From Microvenator marinus (GTDB lineage: Bacteria > Myxococcota_A > Bradymonadia > Bradymonadales > Bradymonadaceae), in assembly GCF_007993755.1 (NCBI RefSeq), contig NZ_CP042467.1, positions 1,402,001 through 1,466,000 of the forward strand: a DNA stretch of 64,000 nucleotides, read 5' to 3'. Shown here piece by piece: positions 17,635 to 25,735 of the stretch. The first letter of the stretch is position 1, and each line of letters opens with the position of its first letter. The notes beneath the pieces are model-generated. The model saw only the letters and a program-made list of their open reading frames with translations. It was not told the origin of the DNA and made no database searches. A program made the position numbers and the translations under genes.

Positions 17635-19527
17635 TTGAATGCCTACACGCAGATTTTCGAAACACTAGACCTGGAGAAAACGGCACCACTTGAGGGCCTG
17701 GGCGCAACGATTGGTCTTCCTCTAGAGGACCAGCGCGACACGCTTAGGGCCTCGCTTCCGGTACTATCGTTGGACGAAGCTGGCGCACAATTTCAGCTTT
17801 CATCGGAGATCGGGCGCGGCGGAATGGGCGTGGTGCACCTTGCGCAGCAACCTGCGCTTGGCCGAGAAGTCGCCATCAAGACCGTCAACTCTGATATCAA
17901 TTCAAAGTCCGCGAACCTCGCCCTACTTCAAGAAGCCCGCGCCATGGGTCTTGTGGAACACCCGAACGTCCCACCGGTTCATTTGATCGGCCAAGATACC
18001 AATGGGCGTCCAATTATCGTCATGAAACGCATCGCTGGAAAGACCTGGGAGTCCTTCCTAAACGGCGAAAACCCCGTTCCCGGCGAGCCCTTTGAGTTCC
18101 ATTTGAACACGGCCATCGGGGTCTGCCGAGCGGTCGAGTTTGCTCACTCGAAAGGAATTCTACATCGCGATATCAAGCCGGAAAACGTGATGATCGGGGA
18201 GTTCGGCGAGGTCTACCTTCTGGACTGGGGGCTGGCAGTCACCACGCAGAGTTCTTTGAAGAACGTGCCGCTCGCGAGCGAGGCGAACGCCGTAGTCGGG
18301 ACGCCGGTCTACATGGCCCCTGAGATGACGATCGGTAGCGGACAAGGACTCGGCCATCACACCGACATCTTCCTGCTCGGCGCAACCATCTTTCACGCGC
18401 TCACCGGCAAACCGCCGAATCAGGGCAAAACACTCTTCGAAGTCTTGAGTTTTTCGTACACTGGCGGGGCACGCGCCTATCCCGAGAGTTTTCCGGACGA
18501 AATGCGAGCGATTTGTGAACGCGCCATGGCCAAAGAGCCCACGGAGCGGTTCGATTCGGTGGAAGATCTGAGGCTTGCGCTCGCCGACTTCTTGACCCAC
18601 CGAAGCTCAATCTTTCTGACGGATGCTGCCGAAGAGAAGTTTTCGGCCTTGAAAAGTGCAACCCCGGATGCCGAGTTTGAATCGCGATTCTTGGAAATTC
18701 GATTCGGCTTCATGAGTGCTTTAGATATCTGGGAACAGAACCTACACGCCGCGAGCCTCCTCGATGAGCTCCTCGTCTGGAGAGTTGAACACGACCTCGA
18801 GACTGGAGACTTGAAGTCGGCCAAGCGCTATGTGGCCGAGATGAAGTCACCGACCTCGGAGCTCGTCGGGCGGGTCGACGAGGCATGGAAGAGCTTCGAA
18901 AAGGAGCAAACTGAGCTCGCTCAGATGGCCTACGATTACGACGTCAAGGTCAGCGTACGGTTTCGGCGTGTAGTGATCGGCGTCCTGGCACTCGCCATGG
19001 CGTCCTCCCCGTTTTTCATTCGATTCCTCGAAGACTGGAATCCCCCCGAAACCTTGGCCCAAGTCTCAAAAGACCCGATGATTCTGATCTCAAATCTCAT
19101 CGGATTGGTGTTTCTCCCGGTGCTGATTGGCGGCCTGAAGTTCACGTACCGATTCTACAAGGATCATAAGGCGACCAGAATCTTCATCAAGGCGATGTTG
19201 GCAATGTATGTGATGGGCATGGGAGCCCGGAGTACGTCGTTGCGTGACGAAGTACCGCTTCATATCGCGGCAGCAGCCGAAACAGCCATCTATTCGGTTG
19301 GCCTCGTAATGTTAGCCATGGCCGTAGATCGACGGTTCGGCCTTCCCTCCTTCATCTATGCCATCACTGCAGTTTGTCTGGTTTTTAGCGCAGGCATCGA
19401 GCTCTACGTCTATGCCTACGGCTCCACAGCAGCATGTCTAGGTTTCCTCGCCTACGACAAGTACCTAGAGAAGAACCCAGACTTTGTGCTGAATCAGGCG
19501 CTCGGCTTAGAGCGAAAACCCGATTGA
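17635..19527 (+). CDS. Membrane Ser/Thr protein kinase with multi-helix C-terminus
   Basis: A protein of 630 residues from a TTG start at 17635; no nearby ATG gives a full kinase. The Hanks-type kinase domain (about 58-325) has the glycine loop IGRGGMGVV, the Lys in VAIK, HRDIKPEN, a magnesium loop reading DWG instead of DFG, and GTPVYMAPE. The catalytic residues are all present, so it is probably active. A helical linker (about 330-430) leads to a C-terminal membrane part with five or six hydrophobic segments (about 445-615). The kinase lies on the cytoplasmic side and the membrane part may be the sensor. The C-terminal membrane bundle does not resemble the usual PASTA or FHA partners. Confidence 0.88.
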   Translation: MNAYTQIFETLDLEKTAPLEGLGATIGLPLEDQRDTLRASLPVLSLDEAGAQFQLSSEIGRGGMGVVHLAQQPALGREVAIKTVNSDINSKSANLALLQEARAMGLVEHPNVPPVHLIGQDTNGRPIIVMKRIAGKTWESFLNGENPVPGEPFEFHLNTAIGVCRAVEFAHSKGILHRDIKPENVMIGEFGEVYLLDWGLAVTTQSSLKNVPLASEANAVVGTPVYMAPEMTIGSGQGLGHHTDIFLLGATIFHALTGKPPNQGKTLFEVLSFSYTGGARAYPESFPDEMRAICERAMAKEPTERFDSVEDLRLALADFLTHRSSIFLTDAAEEKFSALKSATPDAEFESRFLEIRFGFMSALDIWEQNLHAASLLDELLVWRVEHDLETGDLKSAKRYVAEMKSPTSELVGRVDEAWKSFEKEQTELAQMAYDYDVKVSVRFRRVVIGVLALAMASSPFFIRFLEDWNPPETLAQVSKDPMILISNLIGLVFLPVLIGGLKFTYRFYKDHKATRIFIKAMLAMYVMGMGARSTSLRDEVPLHIAAAAETAIYSVGLVMLAMAVDRRFGLPSFIYAITAVCLVFSAGIELYVYAYGSTAACLGFLAYDKYLEKNPDFVLNQALGLERKPD

Positions 19528-19528
19528 A

Positions 19529-20692
19529 TTAGGGGCGCGCCCAACGAGACTTTGCGTCAAACGTCATGGTCTGCCATTCGGCGTCCCATCGGAATTCGCC
19601 AACGGTCCAAACGTTGCCAGGGTCTACGTCACAATTGTCCATGAAATTGCACTCGTTTCCTGAGCATCCAAGCGCTTGACCGTTCTCGTGGAAACCAATG
19701 CCTGAATCAGGTGAGTCGGCGCTCTGATCCACCAAGAGAAGCTCCGAGCCACATGAGTTGCAGCAAGGGTTCGTGTCAGGACAGGCCATCTTGGTGCAAA
19801 AGCCGTAACCTGTCTTGAGCGCACCTCGAACCACCACCACGCGACCGTTGTAAAGCTCTGGGTTTGCGCGCAATTCAGCAACGCTTACTTCGGCCATTGC
19901 ACACACTCCCGGGACATCGGCCACGATATCGTAGGGCGCCGCGCAGATGAGCTCAGGCTCACAATTGTCAATGAGATGTGCCATGCGGAATCCGCCGCAC
20001 GACTCCCCTTCTTTGACGTAGTCTTTACATGCGCGTGACCCATCTTCGGTGTACGCACACCATCCCGAGTCGCAGTCCTCATCAAAAGCACATTCTTCGC
20101 GAGGCACACATACCGAGTAGCTCACGTCACATGGGGATGTGATGCAGAAGACGCCGTTGTGCTCACACGACATCGACGATGGGCATTGGTCGTCAGAATC
20201 ACAGCGAATCTCGGACTCGGTTGTGATCGAGTAGTTCGCACGCCAGACGTATTTCGGGCCCACCACGACCATGAAATCCCCTGCCTCGTCCGCGGTGTAC
20301 TCAAAGCTCACCATGTAGCCGGCTGGAACGTCCTGAGCCAAAAGAGCTCGGCCAAACTTCGGTGCACCGTCCCAACCCGTGTGAGTCTTGGGGCCGTAGA
20401 ATCTCACCATACTCTCTTCCTCAACAGCCACCCTAAGCGAGATCTCTTGACCCGCCTCAAGCGAAAGGGTGTAGCCGTGGAACCAGTCAGGATAGTCAAT
20501 CGTGGCTTCAACGGAGTCATTGAGCGGAAGCTCAGAGATAACCGTAGTCCACCTGTTCGAAATCCCGTCGGCTTTCTCCTCGAGATGCTCGGCATCGAGA
20601 TTCGCCTGCGGCTTTGGCCCCGAATCAGACTCACCCTCAGCACACGCACTCAGCGCAAGCACACATCCAACCAACCAAATCATTTTCTTCAT
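19529..20692 (-). CDS. Cys-rich lipoprotein with disulfide-knot modules
   Basis: A protein of 387 residues. The signal peptide ends LSAC, giving a lipid anchor. Residues 30-150 look like a beta-sandwich pre-peptidase-like domain (Y-x-x-D...F-M-V-V-V-G-P). A Cys-rich middle follows, with CDSDDQC-x-SSMSC and CAFDEDC-DSGWC motifs (C-x5-C-x4/5-C). The C-terminal domain has paired cysteines (NPCCNSC) and the strand-rich 'RVVVVRGALKTGYG'. A GGGAG Shine-Dalgarno precedes the ATG. It converges with the kinase gene (1 base between stops). Enzyme residues are not apparent, and a structural or binding role outside the cytoplasm is inferred. Confidence 0.7.
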   Translation of the reverse strand: MKKMIWLVGCVLALSACAEGESDSGPKPQANLDAEHLEEKADGISNRWTTVISELPLNDSVEATIDYPDWFHGYTLSLEAGQEISLRVAVEEESMVRFYGPKTHTGWDGAPKFGRALLAQDVPAGYMVSFEYTADEAGDFMVVVGPKYVWRANYSITTESEIRCDSDDQCPSSMSCEHNGVFCITSPCDVSYSVCVPREECAFDEDCDSGWCAYTEDGSRACKDYVKEGESCGGFRMAHLIDNCEPELICAAPYDIVADVPGVCAMAEVSVAELRANPELYNGRVVVVRGALKTGYGFCTKMACPDTNPCCNSCGSELLLVDQSADSPDSGIGFHENGQALGCSGNECNFMDNCDVDPGNVWTVGEFRWDAEWQTMTFDAKSRWARP

Positions 20693-20804
20693 AAATTATC
20701 TCCCTTTATCTAGCACCCTGTCCCTCCAGGGCACACGGCGAGCATGTAGCAGAATGTAGGGAAGAATGCCACACCTTTGGGTGGAGATTTTTTGAAACAC
20801 ATAG

Positions 20805-20820
20805 AGGTCAGAATTGACCT
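20805..20820. promoter_or_regulatory. 16-bp inverted repeat in a divergent region
   Basis: AGGTCA-GAAT-TGACCT is a perfect palindrome with 6-bp arms between the divergent Cys-rich lipoprotein and the RCC1 lipoprotein genes. It is the size of a dimeric repressor operator. No regulator is nearby, so the assignment is only structural. Confidence 0.35.
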
Positions 20821-20877
20821 TCCGGCTTCGCTATGCGAGCCTCTTTACAACGTCTAACCCAGAAATTGGCAAATCCC

Positions 20878-23502
20878 ATGAAGAAGCTGGTCATACTATT
20901 TGGTCTTCTTGTGCTCTCCGCTTGTTCGGATGATCCGCAAACGCCTCAGGGCAACAACTTTTATGAACTTCCCCCAGAGGACGATGCAGGCACGGGCGAC
21001 GACGGAGTTGACCAGAACTGCGAGGCCGAAACCGATGAAGCGATGTGCGCTCGACTTCAGTACGTCTGCGGACCTCTAACCGACATCGACAATTGTGGAG
21101 ACGAGCGAAGTATCGAATCGTGCGGCGACCCCGCCACGGTTTGCCAGGCTTTTGAAACGTGTGAAGCAGGCGTGTGTGGATGCGAAGCTGAGACTGACGC
21201 CGAATTTTGTGCACGTGCAGATTACGAGTGCGGTGAACTCACCCAAACCGACAACTGCGGCACGGAGCGTACCGTCAATTGCGATGCCGACGAAACCGCG
21301 TGCAACGAGTACGAAACGTGCGGCGCGGAAACGCCGGGCAGCTGCGGTTGCATCGCCGAAACCGAACTCGATTTTTGCATCCGCCTTGGGGTTGAATGCG
21401 GCGAGTGGGTGGACATCGACAACTGCGGCACGGAACGTACCGTTAACTGTGGTGACCCCGAAGTCGTCTGCGGTGCTGGGGAAACATGCGGCGAGGAAGT
21501 CGCAGGCATGTGTTCGTGTGTACCCGAAACCGACGAGGAGTTTTGCGCACGCAATTCATGGGAGTGCGGAGAACTGACAGCTGACGATAATTGTGGGGCC
21601 GAGCGCACGATCGATTGCGGACTCGAAGAAGAAGTGTGTGAAGCACTAGAGACGTGCGGTGGTGCCGGTGTCGAAGGCCAGTGTGGATGTCAGGCGGCTT
21701 CCGACACACAACTCTGCCAGTTGAACAACACGGCATGTGGACCACTCGAAGTCGTAGACGAATGTGGAGTCACCCGCACGATACCTGAGTGTGGAACCTG
21801 CATAGACCCAGAAACTTGCGGTGGTGGAGGCGTTGAGGGCCAGTGTGGATGCACGGGTGACTCAGAACAATCCATCTGTACCGCTGCTGGAGCTGAATGC
21901 GGTGACCTCGACGTCGTGGACAACTGTAACGACGCGAGAACCATCAACTGTGGCCTCGAAGACGCTGTGTGTACCAACTTCGACACCTGCGGCGGAGGCG
22001 GCACCGAAAACACCTGCGGTTGTACGCCCGTCACATGTGCCTCCGAGGGCCTTCTTTGCGGCACGCACCCTGATGGCTGCGGTGGCACCATCACGTGTTC
22101 CTCCTTCTGCGTAGAAAAACTTTCCGCCGGCGTAGACCACGTCTGCGCAATGGGAACCGACCGCCTCAAGTGTTGGGGCCGAAACCACCTCGGCCAGCTC
22201 GGTGACGGTACGACCACTCAACGAAACAACCCGGTCAACATCACCGGCCTGCCAAGCGTGGCAGATGTCGCCGCCGGGTTCGGAAACACCTGTGCGGTGA
22301 CAGATACCGGAGCGGTACATTGCTGGGGCTCTAACGCGGAAGGACAGCTCGGCGTTGGAACCACGGTGGACAATCGCTCACCTGGTTCTCCAGCCATCAA
22401 CAGCGGTGCGTCCCAAGTGGTCGTGGGCGAGACCCACGTCTGCGCCTTGGTCAATGGTGGCGTGCGATGCTGGGGCTCGAACACGTACGGCAAGGTGGGT
22501 CGCGCCGGCTTGAATTTCGGAGCCAAAGTGGGCGTTCCAAACCCCGTGGATAACCTTACAACCGACGTGGTGCAATTGGCCGCCGGCCTCCACCACACAT
22601 GCGCTCTCAAAGCCGATGGAACCGTGTGGTGCTGGGGTCGAAACCGCTTCGGACAGCTCGGAAACCTGCAGACCCAGAACCCACTTTTTATAGAAGCTTT
22701 CGCCTTTGACGGTGCGTCCTTCGCAAATCTCGACCTCGCGACCTACTCTCAAGTGCCTGTCCAGGTGGCGACGCTTCCACAAAGCGTCTTCATCACCGCT
22801 GGCCGAGACCACACATGCGCCATCGACGTTGACGATAACGTCTGGTGTTGGGGCTCCTTGGTGAGACAACCCACGGCAACATCAAATTGCCCTGTGGACA
22901 CGGGAACCGTAGACAACAACAACAATCCGATTTTCCGAAACGGCGAGTCTTGCGCAATCTTCCCGAAGGCTGACCCTTTGGCGCCTGTCTACCCGATCGC
23001 CCGTTACACCACGACCGTAACAAACAAAGAGTGCGACGAGGGCTGCGGAAACAACGAGGTTTGTGGACCCGTGAGCGGAAAGTGTGAGTCTTACCCAATC
23101 TCGAATATCTACGTGGACCGAGCGGCCCTTAGCCCCGTACAGGTCGGCTTGACAGAAGGCGCTCTTTACCTTGGCTCGGGTGCAAATCATGTGTGCGCTG
23201 TGGTAGAAGACCCGAACCTGATGGCGAGCAACGTGCGATGCTTTGGCCTAAACGCCTTTGGACAGCTCGGAGACGGCACGGACAACGGCTGGACCGACCC
23301 AGTGAGTCTTTACCTCGATACGAACGATGAAATCGTCCGTGCAACCGCGGTGGCAGCCGGAGCAAACTATTCGTGCGCACTCGTGGACGACTCCAACGTC
23401 AAATGTTGGGGCTCCAATCAGTACGGACAAATTGGCAATTCCGCCCTGGTGCGCGACGAATCATTCCGTCCGTACGACGTAAAGTTGAACTTCCAACCAT
23501 GA
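20878..23502 (+). CDS. RCC1-repeat lipoprotein with six Cys-rich N-terminal repeats
   Basis: A protein of 874 residues. An in-frame start at 20833 exists, but the ATG at 20878 gives a proper lipoprotein signal (MKKLVILFG...LSAC). Residues 40-420 hold six full repeats and one partial repeat of about 52-58 residues, each with C-x-x-E-[TS]-[DE]...C...ECG-x-L...D-N-C-G-x-E-R-T. The C-terminal part has seven RCC1-like blades in which most contain [TV]CA-x(6-10)-C-[WF]-G-x-N-x-x-G-Q-[LI]-G, suggesting a seven-bladed propeller. A paired Cys per blade is consistent with an oxidising compartment. Bacterial RCC1-fold proteins (BLIP-II-like) act in protein binding. It is translationally coupled to the TPR gene by ATGA. 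Confidence 0.82.
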   Translation: MKKLVILFGLLVLSACSDDPQTPQGNNFYELPPEDDAGTGDDGVDQNCEAETDEAMCARLQYVCGPLTDIDNCGDERSIESCGDPATVCQAFETCEAGVCGCEAETDAEFCARADYECGELTQTDNCGTERTVNCDADETACNEYETCGAETPGSCGCIAETELDFCIRLGVECGEWVDIDNCGTERTVNCGDPEVVCGAGETCGEEVAGMCSCVPETDEEFCARNSWECGELTADDNCGAERTIDCGLEEEVCEALETCGGAGVEGQCGCQAASDTQLCQLNNTACGPLEVVDECGVTRTIPECGTCIDPETCGGGGVEGQCGCTGDSEQSICTAAGAECGDLDVVDNCNDARTINCGLEDAVCTNFDTCGGGGTENTCGCTPVTCASEGLLCGTHPDGCGGTITCSSFCVEKLSAGVDHVCAMGTDRLKCWGRNHLGQLGDGTTTQRNNPVNITGLPSVADVAAGFGNTCAVTDTGAVHCWGSNAEGQLGVGTTVDNRSPGSPAINSGASQVVVGETHVCALVNGGVRCWGSNTYGKVGRAGLNFGAKVGVPNPVDNLTTDVVQLAAGLHHTCALKADGTVWCWGRNRFGQLGNLQTQNPLFIEAFAFDGASFANLDLATYSQVPVQVATLPQSVFITAGRDHTCAIDVDDNVWCWGSLVRQPTATSNCPVDTGTVDNNNNPIFRNGESCAIFPKADPLAPVYPIARYTTTVTNKECDEGCGNNEVCGPVSGKCESYPISNIYVDRAALSPVQVGLTEGALYLGSGANHVCAVVEDPNLMASNVRCFGLNAFGQLGDGTDNGWTDPVSLYLDTNDEIVRATAVAAGANYSCALVDDSNVKCWGSNQYGQIGNSALVRDESFRPYDVKLNFQP

Positions 23503-23918
23503 AAAAGCTCCCAAAATCTCTCTACGACCGCGTCAAAATCTCCCTTGAAAAGGGGAACGAATTCTTGGACGGCGATCGCTCAGACCGCGCTCTCGAGGAG
23601 TTCGAGCGGGCACTCGGGTTCATTCCTGAGCCCCGCGACGACTACGAAGTCACCTATGAAGTGCTCGCCGCCATTGGCGATGTTCACTGGTTCAACGAAG
23701 ATTTTGAAAAGGCTCTAGAAACCTTTGAATCCGCTCAGAAAATCTTTGGAGCAGCACATCAACATTATCAACCTTTTCTTCTCCTTCGTATCGGCCAATG
23801 CTGCTATGAACTTGAAGACGAGGAACGAGCACGTACCCTCTTGAAAATGGGTCTGGAGGCGATTGGAGCCGACCTCTTCGAAGAGGAAGACCCCAAATAC
23901 CTGGAGCTTGTGTCATGA
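23499..23918 (+). CDS. Small TPR protein
   Basis: A protein of 139 residues. The start is the ATG at 23499 that overlaps the RCC1 stop (ATGA); longer in-frame extensions run inside the RCC1 coding region. Three TPR-like helical pairs are seen: LEKGNEFLDGDRSDRALEEFERA, VLAAIGDVHWFNEDFEKALETF, and LLRIGQCCYELEDEERARTLL, with characteristic small and aromatic positions. No signal peptide is present, so it is cytoplasmic. Its stop overlaps the TPM-protein start by another ATGA. The chain of overlaps implies the three products are made together, and the TPR may serve as an adaptor. Confidence 0.75.
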   Translation: MKKLPKSLYDRVKISLEKGNEFLDGDRSDRALEEFERALGFIPEPRDDYEVTYEVLAAIGDVHWFNEDFEKALETFESAQKIFGAAHQHYQPFLLLRIGQCCYELEDEERARTLLKMGLEAIGADLFEEEDPKYLELVS

Positions 23919-25012
23919 AATTCGTCGTTTTCTTTCTTTCGTGTGTCTTTGCTACCCAAGCTCTCGCGATTGAAGTGGAAAACGTGCCGAACCCACGTGA
24001 CCAAAACCTCTGGGTCACGGATTTCGCTGACATGATCGATCCTGTTGTCGAGCAAAAGCTCAATCAACTGATCGAGACGGCGCATCAAGAGTTGACCATT
24101 GAAATCGCCGTTGTCACGGTCGATACTATCACGGCCAGTCCCTCCCCCAAAGACTTTGCAACGGACCTCTTCAACCATTGGGGAATCGGCCACGCAAAAG
24201 CCAACAATGGATTGCTGATCCTGATGGTCAAGGACGCCCGAAGACTCGAGATGGAAACCGGCTATGGCATGGAAGCAGTGCTTCCGGACGGTTGGCTCAA
24301 AAGGATGCAAGAAGCGGAGATGATCCCCAGGTTCAAGGCTGGAAACTTCGGAGAAGGCCTCTTCGTTGGAACAGAAAAAAGCATCCAAAGGGTCAGGGAT
24401 AATAACGCCGGCGTCACTACTCAGGAATACCAGTCGAGTTATTCCGGAAGCTACGGCGGCTCCCAAGGTTCAGATTCAGAAGTCCCGTGGTGGCTTGCCG
24501 TCTTTGGGTTAGGTGGTGCTGGGTTGGCTGGGGCTGGCTCGGCCTGGAAGTATCGAAAAGACCGCACATGTGTGGAGTGCAAGAAGAAGATGCAAATGCT
24601 CTCCGAGGTTGAGGATGATCAACACCTTGACCGCGGACAGTACATGGAAGAGCAGCTCGGCTCCGCGGACTGGCAATACTGGTATTGCACGGACTGCGAC
24701 ACATCCAAATTGCTACGCGTCAACAAGTGGTTCTCGGGTTATTCAAAATGCAGAAAGTGCAGCTACGCGACCATGAAAGTCACTCAGGTCACCGAGGTCT
24801 ATCCGACGTACACATCTACAGGACGCGCGCGAATCACCGAAGACTGCAGACACTGTAATCACCATAGCGTGACCTACCGCACGCTTCCTGTGAAGACGCC
24901 TCCAAGTTCGAGCTCCAGTTCTAGCTCCAGCTCGGGCTCTAGCTCTAGTTCGGGTGGAAGTAGTTTTGGTGGAGGATCTTCGGGAGGGGGCGGTGCCGGA
25001 AGCAGCTGGTAG
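23915..25012 (+). CDS. TPM-domain membrane protein with zinc-ribbon insert and Ser/Gly tail
   Basis: A protein of 365 residues. The signal peptide ends near ALA-IEVE. The TPM domain (about 25-160) shows 'VTDFADMI', 'ELTIEIAVVTVDTI', 'GIG' and 'RLEMETGYGMEAVLPDG', as in YgcG/TLP18.3-type proteins. A membrane helix follows (about 191-209, LAVFGLGGAGLAGAGSAW). Between it and the tail lie four Cys-x2-Cys pairs (CVEC, CTDC, CRKC, CRHC), enough for two zinc sites. The tail is Ser- then Gly-rich and ends GSSW, like the typical G-G-A-S-G-S-W terminus of the family. The zinc-ribbon insert is unusual. The gene converges on a LemA-like gene, a frequent neighbour of TPM genes. Confidence 0.82.
   Translation: MKFVVFFLSCVFATQALAIEVENVPNPRDQNLWVTDFADMIDPVVEQKLNQLIETAHQELTIEIAVVTVDTITASPSPKDFATDLFNHWGIGHAKANNGLLILMVKDARRLEMETGYGMEAVLPDGWLKRMQEAEMIPRFKAGNFGEGLFVGTEKSIQRVRDNNAGVTTQEYQSSYSGSYGGSQGSDSEVPWWLAVFGLGGAGLAGAGSAWKYRKDRTCVECKKKMQMLSEVEDDQHLDRGQYMEEQLGSADWQYWYCTDCDTSKLLRVNKWFSGYSKCRKCSYATMKVTQVTEVYPTYTSTGRARITEDCRHCNHHSVTYRTLPVKTPPSSSSSSSSSSGSSSSSGGSSFGGGSSGGGGAGSSW
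24901..25009 (+). repeat. Low-complexity Ser/Gly-coding tract
   Basis: The tract is built of six-base serine-pair units such as AGCTCC/AGTTCT and then GGA/GGT codons, and it encodes the Ser10-Gly-Ser5-Gly tail of the TPM protein. It is probably a flexible linker, and its repetitive make-up makes length changes likely. Confidence 0.75.
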
Positions 25013-25021
25013 AACTCAGCC

Positions 25022-25606
25022 TCAGGGAGTAGTTGGAACTTCGGCAGGAAGGCCTTTGACGGCACGCGCCATGCCGGAGAAAAATCCACCGGCTTTGCGA
25101 TTATAAGCTGCTGCAGCCTCAGAATACCGCTTAGTCTCGACGCGAACACGGTTTTCCGCCCCCATCAGTTCCGCCATTTTATCCGGCGAATCAGGCTGCC
25201 CCTTGTACAATTCTTCCACGGACGCTTTTCGAGCCTTTACATTCTCCACCTGTGCCCTCGCCGCTTCGACATCCGCGTGAATGGCGGCCAAAGTCGAGCC
25301 CGTGGTCATCGTCCCGACCCCAAGCACAAGGACCAAGACCACCGCCGCACCACCGCCTGCCAAGAAGACATTGCGCTTAAAAGCAACCTTGGCTTCAAGC
25401 TCTGCCTTCTCCCTCTTGCGTTGCTCGACTAGCTCCTTCTGGGCGCGTTCGACGTATTCCGCCGGGATATCCAACTCTTCGCCGACCTCTTGAAGCTCCG
25501 TCAAAGAGAGTTGTCCCTCTTCTTCGGCCATCATTTTAGCCGCGATCTCGATGACGTCGTCCACGTCGGCTTCGGCCACTTGGACCTTGAGTTCTTGTCG
25601 TTTCAC
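25022..25606 (-). CDS. LemA-like membrane protein with an N-terminal helical domain
   Basis: A protein of 194 residues. The start is GTG at 25606, preceded by AAAGGAG. An N-terminal helical segment (about 10-68) contains 'VDDVIEIAAKMMAEEEGQLSL...AEYVERAQKELVEQ'. One membrane helix follows (about 78-99). The region after the helix ends with 'AENRVRVETKRYSEAAAAYN', matching the LemA C-terminal helix (A-E-N-R-x-x-V-x-x-x-x-Y-x-x-A-x-x-x-Y-N). LemA families place the membrane helix at the N-terminus; here a helical domain precedes it. Only about half of LemA is recognisable, so this may be a shortened or fused relative. It is convergent with the TPM gene, 9 bases apart. Confidence 0.55.
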   Translation of the reverse strand: MKRQELKVQVAEADVDDVIEIAAKMMAEEEGQLSLTELQEVGEELDIPAEYVERAQKELVEQRKREKAELEAKVAFKRNVFLAGGGAAVVLVLVLGVGTMTTGSTLAAIHADVEAARAQVENVKARKASVEELYKGQPDSPDKMAELMGAENRVRVETKRYSEAAAAYNRKAGGFFSGMARAVKGLPAEVPTTP

Positions 25607-25654
25607 AACACGCTCCTTTGGAGGTGGTTCTTACTCGCCAAACATCGCCCGGAC

Positions 25655-25670
25655 TTGACTTCTGAGTCAA
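25655..25670. promoter_or_regulatory. 16-bp inverted repeat upstream of the macro-like/SIR2 gene
   Basis: TTGACT-TCTG-AGTCAA is a perfect 6-bp palindrome with a 4-base spacer in the divergent region between the LemA-like gene and the macro-like/SIR2 gene. The left arm overlaps a possible -35-like TTGACT hexamer reading on the plus strand. It could be an operator, but no trans-acting factor is adjacent. Confidence 0.4.
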
Positions 25671-25735
25671 CCTTGAGCATTCCCTCTTCGGCGGCTAATC
25701 CGCAGATCCAATGCTAGTCCTGATGAGAGTTTGTT

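Noticed and set aside
20774-20792. Hairpin-like CACC...GGTG followed by a T-run between divergent genes
   Set aside because: Only a 4-bp stem, and no gene ends at this place on that strand.
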